DNA of 64,000 nucleotides from Spinacia oleracea (Eukaryota > Streptophyta > Magnoliopsida > Caryophyllales > Amaranthaceae). This document shows, piece after piece, positions 46,067 to 57,003 of the stretch. The stretch is taken from positions 87,525,285-87,589,284 of the forward strand of contig NC_079488.1 of NCBI RefSeq assembly GCF_020520425.1, read 5' to 3'. A model generated the notes under the pieces. That model ran no database searches, was not told the origin of the DNA, and worked only from the letters and a program-made list of their open reading frames with translations. Within the stretch, counting starts at the first letter, position 1; each line of letters starts with the position of its first letter. A program made the translations under genes and the position numbers.

Positions 46067-47530
46067 ATGGCAAACCGACCACAAAGGAAATGCACAAGGG
46101 TACCAAGAAATCAGCATGAAGCTTCGACGAGCCGAGCTCGGGAACCGACACCACCACCTCCGCCGCCGCAATTCGAGCCCGACACGGATTTTCCGGATGT
46201 CATCTTTGTTACGGAGGAGCAACGAGCACGATTCATCCACCTCAAATTGAGGGAGGTAATCCCTACTCGCTTTATATGCCAAAAATCTTTACATGAAATG
46301 GGTATTGAGCGTGATGTCAAACGTGTCTTTGTTGGTGTTGGTATGAGTAACATGTATAGTATGCTCCGTCTCACATTTAGACGGTTAACTCTGGAATTTT
46401 TGAGTAGTTTCAATGTGCGTAGAGATGGTTATCGAACCGTGTCGTCGGTTCAATTTCGTGTGATGAACCGAACTTACACCATGAGTTTAGCTGATTTTGG
46501 TAGGATTTTTGGATTGTCTACCACCTATAGTAGGAAACCTAAGGAGACCAATAATAACTGCACCATGTGGGGAAAGCTTACGGGTAATGCTAATCCCAGG
46601 AGTATGCAACATTTGCATGCTTCCAAGATACAACACCCGGTACCCATTGTCTTTTACAGGTTTCTAGGATTTACGATCTTTGGTAGGGATGAGACCCAAA
46701 ATATTAGGAGTACGGAGCTAGAGATTCTAGGTGGCTACGTTTCAGAAGGGGAGGATGGCTACAAAATGAACCTTGCACATCATATGGCCTCTCAATTCTA
46801 TTCCATAGCCACTTCCACACATACTACCAAAATTACCATTGGTGGGTTGATCACCCACAAAGCCATGGCCACGGCCAACTTTACTGAGGCTAACCAGACT
46901 CCAGTTCTGGGTAGCAACTTGCTTGATTTGGCTTACTTTGCTGGACTCCGTCGGCTACAGGGGGAGCATGGGTTGTTTAGGCCGGGAGCCATGTATTGGA
47001 TGTTCGAGGGAAACAGGCTTTTCACCTTGCCTGACCCTCAGGGCCGCACTAGTTTCAGACCCGGTCAGGCTCATTACTTATTTGTTGGATTTGGGCAAGA
47101 GCCTCAGCCTGACCCCCAGCCTCAGCCTGACCCACAGCCAGAGCCCCACCAGTACCAGCCAGAGCCTCGCACCTACTTTAGGAGGGGGCGTCGAGACGCG
47201 GGGAGGCCCCAGGGTGGCCCGGTAGTAGATGAGGAGCAGGGGTCCATTCATGAGCGGTTGAGAAGACTTGAGCTCGGTTTCCATGAGTTCGCAGCTGATC
47301 ACCAGAGGACCATGTTCCCATTCTAAGATCAGTATGCCAGGCAAGGCTACATTGCCCCAGATTATGAGCACCCTACCTGGTATACCTATCCCGCGGAGGG
47401 ATATGGAGCTCCGGGTTCTATGGGCACCTTCGCACCTACCCGGTACGGAGGGTGGGGAGCGGGTCCTAGCGGGCATGGTGGCAGAGATGATGGTGATGAT
47501 GATGATGATGGAGGCCATGGCCGTCAATGA
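46067..47530 (+). pseudogene. Athila ORF1-type third frame (PF03078-like)
   Basis: ATG at 46067 (MANRPQRKCTRVPRNQHEAS). The conserved body has REVIPTRFICQKSLHEMGI, MSLADFGRIFGLSTTYSRKP and HLHASKIQHPVPIVFYRFLG, then GSNLLDLAYFAGLRRLQGEH, as in the Arabidopsis ATHILA ORF-1 family. A Pro/Gln/Asp-rich C-terminus follows. A TAA at 47324-47326 interrupts it; the same frame continues to 47530 with a Gly/Asp-rich end. It lies where infectious relatives would have an envelope gene, but nothing here shows a signal peptide or membrane segment. Role unknown. Confidence 0.85.
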
Positions 47531-49107
47531 TGGAGATGAGATCGAGTTGGTTCGATACCCTTGAGCCAATGAGGACATTGTCTGATTTGGTTTGGGGGGG
47601 TTTCACATTACTTGTACATTGTAGGTATGTTTTTCTTTTCTTTTCGCATTTCTTTATTTTGGTGTGTTTCTTTGGTGTGTTTAATGCTTTCTAGATTAGT
47701 TTATTGCTTTGAAAAAAAAAATACAAAAATACGTTCCGATGAATACAATATCATGCTTCCCTGTGCCCCTTGAGCGGAAATTGTTTTGATTCTTGGTATT
47801 TGATGATGGGCAATGTAGATGTGTTAGCCATGATTTGATATTCGATTGCTTTGATGCCTAAACATGAGTCAACTCCGACTAACTACTTGTGGACTTGGTG
47901 CTTGACTAGTTGACTTGGTTAGGATGTGTGATAGCTTCCTGGTGTGTCGTTGATTTTGAGTATTGGTTTGCAACTATTAGTAGTGTTTTATGACTCATAT
48001 ACATGCACATTGTGGAGGATGAAGGCATTTTTCTATTTAGGTAGCCTTCAGATGAAATTAGATACATTTGTTCCCTCTTTTTCTACCCATGTTGTGCTTG
48101 TGCCCTTTATTCGGTGACTAACCACATTACAAGCCCGTAAATTCCCCATTGGTTACTAGTCCCAAGCCTAGCTTGGGGGAGCTAATAGTAGTGAGGTGAG
48201 GGAGTTGTAGTGTGGTACATTTTGAGCATATTGAGTATCGAAAAGGGAAGTTCTTCTTATCATGATTGTTGTTGAAAAAATGAGCTGAAAAATGAATGAG
48301 ATGAGGAGAATAAAAAAAATGTGAAGGTTCCAAAAGAGGAAAAAAAAAAGAGATTGAGCAAGAAAAAAAAAAAAGAGGAAAAAATCGTTATTCTCAAAAT
48401 AGTTCAAGCTTTTGTCACTCCGGTATTACGATTTCTTATCTTCATGAGTGATTGGTTATAATTGTGAAATCAAGGCAAGAAAGTATAGTGTGGTTTGTTT
48501 GTTGTTTTATTCATGTGTTGAGTGGGAGAGTAGTGGTCATTATTTGTGATTGATCATGGATTTGCTAGGATTTATGCTCCCCAAAGCCAAGGCTTTAAGC
48601 TCACATTTTACCCAAATTTACCACACCCTTACCTAAGCCTATCATTACAAGGTTGAAAGACCTTCAGACCTTTGTGCATAGAGTTGTATTAATGTGAAAG
48701 TAGTTGTTTATCAATGCAAGTTATGACATGACACATTCCGAGTCGACTACTAGGTTGAGTGCATGTTTTTCTAGACACACGAGTGTTGTGAGTTTGGGAG
48801 GGCATTGTACACATATATGTTGGGAGGGGAGCGAACGGGTACATTTTTTATCCGCCACATAAATGAGTGACGAGTGTGTGAGCACTAGTCTTGAATTCCA
48901 TTGTACACTTGTGGTTCGCTTTGCGTGACGATTGTTAAGGTGGATTGGCGATTGAATGAATTTGATTGGTTGACATTGATGCATGCTTGTTGGATTTTGC
49001 CTCGAATTATGTCTTTCATTTTGAATTATGTTGGGGGTGAAGTTGGTTTTGTGTTCATCGATGATTTCCTTGCTTAGGGACAAGCAAGGATCTAGCTTGG
49101 GGAGGTT
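47531..49107 (+). other. Athila 3' untranslated region
   Basis: No gene. It includes an A-rich stretch (48300-48385) and family-typical text such as CCCCAAAGCCAAGGCTTTAAGCTC and CACACCCTTACCTAAGCC, and ends in the purine tract before 49108. Confidence 0.8.
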
Positions 49108-50512
49108 TGATATGCATGTTTTATATAGTATTTTTACCCCCGTCCCTTAGTACTTTTATGTGTCAAACGTGCTCTTAGGAGCCGTTTCTAGTACTAATGT
49201 GTGTTATTGAGTGTGCCTTGAGTTTCAGGTTTGATTATGAGAAATTGGTCTTTTTAGACCCGTTTCATGTTGATCTAGGCCACTATATGAGCCCGAGGAA
49301 GTTCGGGACCTCCATCGTCGACTTTCTGGAGCCTTGGATGCTTATGGTTGAGCCCCGAGAGTTAGACTCAGTGATATGGGCGAGCTACATTGAAGATTGC
49401 AAATCCCCCTGGAAGCTGAGGGCGAAATGCAACCATCGGGCGGAATTTAGGCAATTTGGATTCATCAACGCGCGCCCAATCGGGCGCAGCTCGCCCGATC
49501 CGGATCAGGCGGTCATCCTGGAGCCTATGTGGAGAGTTCACAAACCGCCCGATCGGGCGGATTTTGGCCCGATCGGGCCGACTATCGAGTGGATCGCCCG
49601 ATCGGGCGAAGCGACGCCCGATCGGGCGACGCCAACCTCCAGCAGTTTTTCGCGCATTTACTTTCCGTTTTTTAGGCTTTATTTTGGTAAACTATATAAA
49701 CAAGCTTTAATTATTTTTAGAGTACACTTTATTTTCTAGTATTAAACCTTAGTGTTATTTTCCTTAGGCTAGTTTTCTCTCTAGTTTATGCAAAAACACT
49801 TAGTTTAATTCTCAATAAAAATTAAAGCTTTCACTTCCCTTTGTTCTTCAAATAGGTATTATTTCTTATTTCAATTCATTGTCTTGCTTTAATAATGCTT
49901 TCAATTATGATTATTGCTTTGTTTATTGTCAACATGCTTGAGTAGTTTAATTTCTAGGGTTGGGGATCCATGAATAATATGAAGGGATGATGAATGATTA
50001 TGATTGTTGGCATTGTAATTGATTCCTATTGATTGGTTTATTTCACTATACAATTAGATTTGCGCAGGTTTAATTGTGGTAGTTATGCAATATCAAATTA
50101 AGATTCGAGATATGCAATTTGGTGTTTAGGCTTGTGTCAATAGGTGGAATTAGAGTTAATACGTAGCGAGAGCCCGTTAATTCTAAGTCTATGATTAGTA
50201 TCGACTTGAGAGAGCATGCTAGTCTAATTAATTACTTTGTTGATTATCGCGATTGTTCAATGTCCTGGATTATTATTTGTTGGCGAACCTATACCCTAGA
50301 TTCCTTAATATATTGATTCATTCTTGTTTAATATTCGTTCGTAGTCTTAGAATACAAACCATCAACCAACTTTTGTTCACAATAGTCTAGATTAATTAAT
50401 TGATAGTAGAAAGAACGCCTGTTTCCCTGTGGATTCGATCCTGACTTCCCTTGCTACCTAGCTAGTGGACCTTAGGTTATTTTTTATTAGGTGATACGAT
50501 TTTAGCCTGTCA
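49108..50512 (+). repeat. Athila 3' LTR
   Basis: 1405 bp, the same length as the 5' LTR. About 17 substitutions by eye, two of which alter palindrome units (CCCAATCGGG and GGATCAGGC). Confidence 0.95.
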
Positions 50513-50517
50513 CAAGT

Positions 50518-51155
50518 ACTATACGATAAATAATAGTGGTAAGGCATTAGAAGCAACACGAAAGGGAACGAGTAATGATGCGACACACGAGCCAAGCACG
50601 CAAGGCCCATGGGGCTGCAACTCGGCACAAAGAAGCAGCGACCCATGGCTTGGGCACGCATGATACATAGCAGCAGCAGAAGTGTGGCAATGCAAAGCCC
50701 ATGGACTACAAACCCGCGCGCGGCTGGCTCAATGTGTATGGGCTTCATGTGCAAGCAAGTTGGCCGGCCAAAGCCTTGTGCTTTTGGTCATTTGGTTACT
50801 TAATCCCTAAGAGTTTATTTGATTAAATCTAAGTGTGTTTTCCAACTATACAATTCATATTATCTAACCCTAGAGGATTCCAAGAACCCAATTCTTAGGT
50901 TTCCTCCAAGAGTGTGATTTCCCAAAAATCCAAATACCTTGTGGAAGTTCTAAGGTAACAGAATCAAGGCAGATCTGAACATGCCAGTGGACTATTGTAG
51001 AGGAACTACATATGGAGTTCTTGTTCGTGTTCGTGAGGAAAGTGGGAGTACATGCATCGAATGTATATTTCTTTTAAGTCGTACTTTTACATGTGATTCT
51101 GGATCTGGGATGTTTTCCGCTTTTGTTAATTAGATTAGTATTAAATCCCAAAACA
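50518..51155 (+). repeat. copia B LTR, piece 3
   Basis: Resumes after the Athila CAAGT duplication and ends AAATCCCAAAACA. It contains GTGGACTATTGTAGAGGAAC and TGGAGTTCTTGTTCGTGTTC, similar to the copia A LTR end. No tRNA primer site follows, so this is the outer edge of a 3' LTR. Confidence 0.75.
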
Positions 51156-51539
51156 AAAAATATGACAGCCACCCACGACTAGAGATTTCAAAAAATGACC
51201 CGACCCGAGAAACTGACCTGAACAAACCTGTATTCGTAAGGATCCGGACCCGACCTGGCCCAAGACCCAAAATATTGTTAAAACAGGAAACCTGTAACCC
51301 AACCGTATCCAACCCGATTAAAATCGACGACCGATTTTTACCCGTTAATGTTTGAACTGGACCTGAACCCGGCGCTCGACCGAAATATAACCGATAACAG
51401 AATTGATCCGATCGGGCAATGACCCGAACCCGATTCAACACCCGACCCGGTGTCAACCCGGAACCGACTATAACCAGATGAAACTTGTTATTGATCCAAC
51501 CCGTGACAACCCATTATCTTATTTTACCCCACATGTTGA

Positions 51540-52371
51540 CAACCCGACTTGTCATTGACCTAACTACATAGTAACTTAAATCAAGTAAATGTTATATTTT
51601 ATAATTACCTAATCTAGAACAAGTGATAAGTGTTATTGTCGTTATTTAATATATGAAGTATAACTTATAGTCCGCAAGAAATTATAGTCTTATTAATTTA
51701 TTAGTCCTACACTCGTTTAGACTTATATTTATAAGTTATAAATTATAAGTAATTTGTAAGTGTTTTAACTAACTAAGCAACTAGTAACTAGCTAACTATT
51801 ATAATTAGCAATTACGGAGTACTACAAAGTCTATAAGTAACTACTCCGTGAAAATTAGTTATCTACCGTAAGTACCCTAAAAAAAGTGACTAATATAAGT
51901 AGCTTATAACTAACTAGTATAACTGCTATAACAAAACTTATAGACTTGTAAACGTTAATCATTATAGTGTTATACTATTGCAGGCTTATACTCTCAATAG
52001 TCGAACTATGAATATAATCTAATCGACATCTAAATAATCTTAGTGGTAAATATTTCCTATGTGGCTTGATCATCATTATCTATTTTAAACCAAATGGTAA
52101 TTTATACACTCGCACTTTAATGTCATATTTTCAAATAAACTCGAACCCATTTTTTAGAATAAACTAATTTGAACCTATATAGTTATATACAATAGTTATG
52201 ACTAAAAACTTAACCTTGTTTCCTAGTATGTAAAATCGTATAAGATGTGTTTCGCCTATGATTAATTAATAGTATAGTTATATATTTTAAGGTTGAGATG
52301 ATCAAATCGATTATTTACTTCTAATCCCATATTAACTTTATATATGTAACGAATTGATAAAAAAAACACGA
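51540..52371. other. hAT interior, no gene
   Basis: AT-rich, with many short words such as ATAAGTTATAAATTATAAG and ACTAACTAG; no reading frame of note. Confidence 0.6.
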
Positions 52372-53968
52372 TGTAGACGCTTACATTTGACCCCTTATCC
52401 CGTAGCGGGAGGTTCAATGATGAAACCAAACACTACTTGTCAACACTTTCTTAAGTATGCAACGAACATCCTACGACTGAATGACGTGATCCCGAAACCC
52501 TCATTTTCATTTTTAGTAACTGTCATTTATAGTAACTGCTATGCTTAACAGCTATCAGATCTAACAATCCTACAAGATAGATATTCAAAAAGATTACATT
52601 GCACTAAAATTAATCCTTGGAAAAAGATAAGAGTTGCAATCCAACTAGTATCATAGGAGAGATAAAACCGTGAAAGAGATAGAATCCAGAACAAATCAGA
52701 AGAATCTAGAAACACGTGTGGATAGAATTTATCAGCTAGTTATTTCTAGCACGTGGCACCTGCACGCTGTTTATTTCTAGCGCAGCCAACCCATCGCCAC
52801 TATAGTTTAGCGCAACAGTTTGGTTCTCGCCTAATCACGGCACAGGTAGAATTCCTTAATGACTTGTCGATGACTCAGCATTTAACAGATCTGACGCGTC
52901 CAGACCAGCGTTGTTTATTTCCAGCGCTGGTTAGGCTAGCGCTAGAATTATCTAGAGCTGGAATTTTAGTTTCTGTAAGGTTCAATCTCTTCAAACGTCT
53001 ATCTTATTCAGCCCAGTTGCACTATAAATACAAGCCTCCGAAATCCGGATATCGGTACCGATTATTGACCAAATATCCATCAAAACTCCTTGAGCTTGAG
53101 TATTAACCGAATCTTTAAACCCGTACCGTATTCGTAATAGTCCTTCCGTATTAACTCTTGTGAAGAAGAACTATGTCCGTATAAACACTTAAACCATCCC
53201 AATTACTGCAGAAATTATAGTCAATCCATAAGCCTAAACCGAAGAATCTAAGGGGAAACTCTGGAGGAATCGTACTAGGAATCGGGAACAATCAATCAGT
53301 TGCCAGAAAGTTGAAGCAGAAAAGGAAATCCAGTAAAAACAAGTGGTTAGTATTCTTGAGAAACGCTAAGCTATATTGTAAACTGCAAATCTATATTTTT
53401 TATTGCTTTCGTCACCCTATAAAACTGTTCACCTAATCTGTTATATTGATCACGCCTAATAAGTATTCTTGGACAAATCTGTTATTGTTAAGCACCGTTA
53501 ATAAATCTAAATAACTATTTTGATGTCGTTTAGTTAATTATATGTGCATTAAAATTAACTCATTAGTAATATAGCCTAACGCAGGTCCGTTCGTCGTTGT
53601 ATTGAACTAGTAAAGACCGTCGCGTGGGCTAATGTTGTTCATCCCCGTATTAGTAAATGTCCCCCGAACCCTCAATCCCTACTTTGCGGATGTACATTGA
53701 GAAATCTCCACATCAGGAATCACAAGGGAACCTAAGGCCGTTGTGGTCAAATACGTTCGCATAGGATTCGGCTTTACTTGCGCATCACAATAACCGGGTT
53801 TTGTCCGTTTTTCTCAATGTCGTTGAAAACTGAATGGTGACTCCAGGCTCTAGTAAAAGAGGCTAATGCCCACATTAGTCCCGTTTTACTTAATATGATT
53901 GCCATATCCACAGTTGATTCGAGTTATTTCTTAGGAAAAGATCCTCGTCCTTTTTCGATCCCCTCACA
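52372..53968 (+). mobile_element. solo LTR, Tat/Ogre-like
   Basis: 1597 bp, TGTAGACGCTTACATTTG ... GATCCCCTCACA, flanked by the exact 5-bp duplication CACGA (52367-52371 and 53969-53973). It matches the minus-strand LTR at 21081-22633. TATA box TATAAATA at 53023-53030. It carries AGCGCTGG-like words (52745-52970). There is no primer site or gag after it, so it is a solo LTR inserted in the hAT element. Confidence 0.9.
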
Positions 53969-55396
53969 CACGATTAATTGGTTTAAAAAAAAAATTTGAT
54001 AAGAAAAAATAATTTTATGTTAAAAACTTGGCTAAAGCTGATAATTATTGGACCCGGTCTTAACCCGTGCCGAGAGTGAACCCGACCTGAAATTTAATCT
54101 ACCTGGTAATTATCCAATCCAACTTGACCCATACCCGAAATTAACTGCTACAAGCCCGACTCGATAAGACCCCAAAATCGAAATTGTACCCGACCTGAAC
54201 CGGACCTATACATTAAAAAATCTAACCTGACATGACCCGAAAAAAAAATCAACTTGACCGAACCCGACATGACCTGACAAAAAATCAACTTGACCGAACC
54301 CGACCTGAACCCGGAAGATAAAATAACCCAACACGACCCGACCGGATCATTACTTAAAACCCGAGAGGGTCAGACCCGAAATCCCGAACCCGACCCGAGT
54401 AACCATTTTGACAGCTCCACCCACGACTGGCATGTTCAAGCTAAATTTAGATGCAACAGTCACAGAAGATGGAACAATAGGCTATGGGATGGTGCCATGG
54501 TGGTGAGGGACGATGTTTGGGATGTTCTTATGGTGGAAGGCCGGAAGGAAAGGCACGAAGGGGATACATGTTCAAGTTAAGACCAATGCACTCTACTTTG
54601 GCCTTCAAGTTGCTTTCGATGTTGGGTTTAGATCGATCGAGGCGGAGATATATTGCTTTGCATTGCTTTCCCTTCTTCAAGGACGAAAAATAATCAATGA
54701 TATTTGTGTTTTTGCTAATAGACGCTCATTTAATGTGGTGGTACACTCCATGGCTAAAACTTCCCTCTCTTTTGAGCAAGTGCTGGTATGAATGGAGGAG
54801 TGTCCCTGGATATGCTCATGCTTTTCTTTGCGAACAAAGCTTTCATTGAATGAAATGGCTACTGATATTTTCTCGTCGGATAAAAAATCTTTAATGTGCC
54901 CTTAAGTTTTAATGGCTAAAAACCTGTTCTTTAGAGCTGAACTGGACTGAACTGAACTAAATTGAACTGAACTGAAATATACTGAACTGAACTGAACTGA
55001 ATGCTCCTGAACTGAACTGAACTGAACGCTCCTGAACTGAACTTAACTTAACTTAAAAAAATTAAAAATTAAAAATAAAAGATAAAAATATAAAATGAAA
55101 AATTAAAAAAATTAAAAAAATTAAAAAATTAAAAATTAAATATTAATAAATAAAAATAAATAATAAATAATAAATAAAAATAAAAATAATAAATGATTAA
55201 TAATAAATAATTAATAATAAATAATAAATAACCACCTTATAGTTAATAATGTTAATTAATAGTTAATAAATAATAAATAAAAAATAATAATAAAAAATGT
55301 TAATTAATAGTTTATAAATAAATAATTAATAATTAAATAATTAACAATTTATAACTAAATAATAAATAATTAATTACTAAAAATAATAATAAATTA

Positions 55397-55718
55397 GGAT
55401 TTTTTGGATAAAACCACAATTTAAATTTCAACTTTTTGAAATAACCACCTTATATGTTTTTTTAAAATAAAAACCACCTTAAACTTTCAAAGTTAAGGAA
55501 AACACCACCAACTGTTAACTTCCGTCCATAGTCCCGTCAGTTGGTGGTGTTTTCCTTAACTTTGATGTGGGCCCCACTGACGGAACTATGGACGGAAGTT
55601 AACAGTTGGTGGTGTTTTCCTTAATTTTGAAAGTTTAAGGTGGTTTTTTTTAAAAAAATATATAAGGTGGTTATTTCAAAAAGTTGAACTTTAAAAGATG
55701 GTTTTATCCAAAAAATCC
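55397..55718. mobile_element. Mutator-like MITE, near-perfect hairpin
   Basis: 322 bp. Ends GGATTTTTTGGATAAAACCA and its inverse, exact 9-bp duplication AATAAATTA (55388-55396 and 55719-55727). Almost the whole element is an inverted repeat, with a second palindrome (GGTGGTGTTTTCCTTAACTT) inside the left arm. No coding capacity. Confidence 0.9.
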
Positions 55719-55729
55719 AATAAATTATA

Positions 55730-56056
55730 CTCCCTTCGTCCCTTAATACTCGCACCGCTTTCCTTTTCGGGCCGTCCCTTAATACTTGCACCACTTCTAT
55801 AAATGGAAATTTATACGAATATCATATTATTTCTCACACTTACTTACTAACCCCACCTACACCCCTATTCCCTACAAAAAAACCATTTAAAAATTCACAC
55901 CCCCAATCATCACTCCCCACCTCTTACACATTCCCACTAATTATATTAAAAAAAATACTCCACTATCAACTAACACCCATTAAATTAATAAGTCAATTCA
56001 AATGTCTTAAACTCCACACCGGTCAAACCGGTGCAAGTATTAAGGGACGGAGGGAG
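55730..56056. mobile_element. Stowaway MITE
   Basis: 327 bp, CTCCCTTCGTCCCTTAATACT ... AGTATTAAGGGACGGAGGGAG, TA duplications (55728-55729, 56057-56058). Typical Tc1/mariner-derived Stowaway termini. Confidence 0.9.
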
Positions 56057-56121
56057 TAGTAATTAATAATAAATAATTAGTTATATATAATAATTTAAAT
56101 ATAAATATAATAATAAGTAAT

Positions 56122-56152
<31 letters not shown>

Positions 56153-56164
56153 CATTTTGACGCC

Positions 56165-56737
56165 TTGTTCTGCTTGCTCTCGGGTTTTCGATGGGGACAT
56201 TTATGGGTATCATGCGTGTCTTGTGCTGGGATTGTAGGTATTAAACATCGACATAATGTTGTTCGTGATACCCTTTTGGATATTTGCTATCGGTCGGGGA
56301 TTTCTTCTCGCAAGGAGGTTGATGTTGGGCTGACTAATGAGAGTGATGGAGCTCTTCGTCTTGCAGATATATTGCTTTATTCTTGGGATGGCGGTGTAGA
56401 TGTGTGTGTTGACTTGACTGGGTCTTCCCCTATGACGCAATCTGGGTTGTCAGACTTCGTTCCGGGTCGGGTTGTGGCGGTTGCAGCGCAGCGGAAGCAG
56501 GATAAGTATGCGGCACGTTGTAGGGCTTTGGGTTACGGTTTCTTTCCTTTTTCCTTCTCTTCTTTTGGGGAATTAGAGAAAGGAGTTGTTTCGTTGCTGA
56601 AGCGGGTCCAGACGTACTCCAGGGCTCAAGACATTGGGGCACGGGCAGCTGCCCACATTTTCAGCAGGATCGGGTTCGCCATAGCTAGAGGAGTGGGGGC
56701 CCAGATTGTATCTCGGCTCCCCTCCAACTTCTTGTAG
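56165..56737 (+). pseudogene. non-LTR retroelement C-terminal fragment
   Basis: Open for 190 residues: SCAGIVGIKHRHNVVRDTLL, DICYRSGISSRKEVDVGL, ADILLYSWDGGVDVCVDLTG, GYGFFPFSFSSFGELEKGVV, then IGFAIARGVGAQIVSRLP and the terminal NFL. As I recall, this is the C-terminal region seen in plant reverse-transcriptase-domain proteins. The first 20 residues are out of register with the family, so a frameshift near 56205 is likely. It is bordered by TAA/ATT microsatellites, and no reverse transcriptase is upstream, so it is a 5'-truncated copy. Confidence 0.6.
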
Positions 56738-57003
56738 TTTACTTGATCTTTGTAGCTTGTTAAGCTTGTAACGTTTTGGTGGTTTCCCATAATAATATTA
56801 AATATAATAATAAATATTATTATTATTATTATTATTAATATAATTATTATTATTATTATTATATTTATTATTATTAGTTATATTATTATTAAGTTGAATT
56901 GAATTGAATTAAACTGAACTGAATGCTCTTGAACTGAACTGAATTGAACTGAACTGTGAAATAAGTCATGAAACTGAAATTAAGCCAAAAAAACAGGGCC
57001 TAA

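Larger units (their letters stand above)
38113..50512 (+). mobile_element. Athila-type Ty3-gypsy element, complete but defective
   Basis: Two 1405-bp LTRs (38113-39517, 49108-50512) with exact 5-bp duplications CAAGT (38108-38112 and 50513-50517). Inside: a tRNA-Asp primer site, gag, protease, RT, RNase H, integrase, a spacer with palindromes, an Athila ORF1-type third frame, and a polypurine tract (CTAGCTTGGGGAGGT). The LTRs differ at about 17 positions with no indels by eye (near 1.2 percent). The coding regions nevertheless carry at least eight frame-breaking lesions. Confidence 0.95.
22634..51155 (+). mobile_element. copia element B: 3' end with LTR split in three
   Basis: 22634-22707 matches the end of copia A's internal region (ACTTGTCTAAAGGACAAGTGGGAGA), and 22708 starts the LTR (TGAAGGAAATTTGTCC). 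LTR DNA runs 22708-22961, continues at 38052-38112 after removal of the Tat element and its duplicated GTATT, and resumes at 50518-51155 after removal of the Athila element and its duplicated CAAGT. It ends AAATCCCAAAACA. The total LTR is about 950 bp. Its 3' part shares words with copia A's LTR (GTGGACTAT, GGAGT.CTTGTTC), so the families are related but distinct. The internal region upstream is lost to the minus-strand Tat insertion. Confidence 0.8.
51180..54419. mobile_element. hAT-type non-autonomous transposon
   Basis: 8-bp exact duplication CCCACGAC (51172-51179 and 54420-54427). Ends are TAGAGATTTCAAAAAATG and, inverted, TGGAGCTGTCAAAATGG, which resemble hAT termini (TAGAG.TGTCAAA). Both ends are packed with GACCCGAACCCGAC-type words. 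No transposase. It contains a solo LTR (52372-53968), so its own DNA is about 1.6 kb. Confidence 0.85.
51156..54890 (+). pseudogene. RNase H-like (RVT_3) coding fragment, split by hAT
   Basis: Pieces at about 51160-51179 and 54428-54890. The right part reads MFKLNLDATVTEDGTIGYGM, then after frameshifts VRDDVWDVL, ALYFGLQVAFDVGFRSIEAE, YCFALLSLLQGRK, NVVVHSMAKTSLSFEQVLV and MEECP. This is the plant RNase H-like domain found at the end of LINE polyproteins and in many host copies. At least two frameshifts occur (near 54500 and 54580). The 5' part, including any reverse transcriptase, is not present. It ends near SLNEMATDIF. Confidence 0.7.
54920..57000. mobile_element. composite element with CTGAA-rich inverted ends
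   Basis: The left end AAACCTGTTCTTTAGAGCTG and the inverted right end GGCCCTGTTTTTTTGGCTTA share CCTGTT.TTT, and TAA lies outside each (54917-54919 and 57001-57003), suggestive of a PIF/Harbinger-type insertion. ACTGAACTGAACTGA arrays lie just inside both ends (54947-55050, 56895-56960). The interior is AT-rich and holds two MITEs and a retroelement fragment. Superfamily is uncertain. Confidence 0.45.

Noticed and set aside
45405..46119. Open frames over the internal palindrome array
   Set aside because: Peptides are repeats of ARSGG/PDRA type, produced by the palindromes.
46067..47530. Envelope gene in the Athila element
   Set aside because: The frame is in the env position but matches the Athila ORF-1 family and shows no signal peptide or transmembrane segment.
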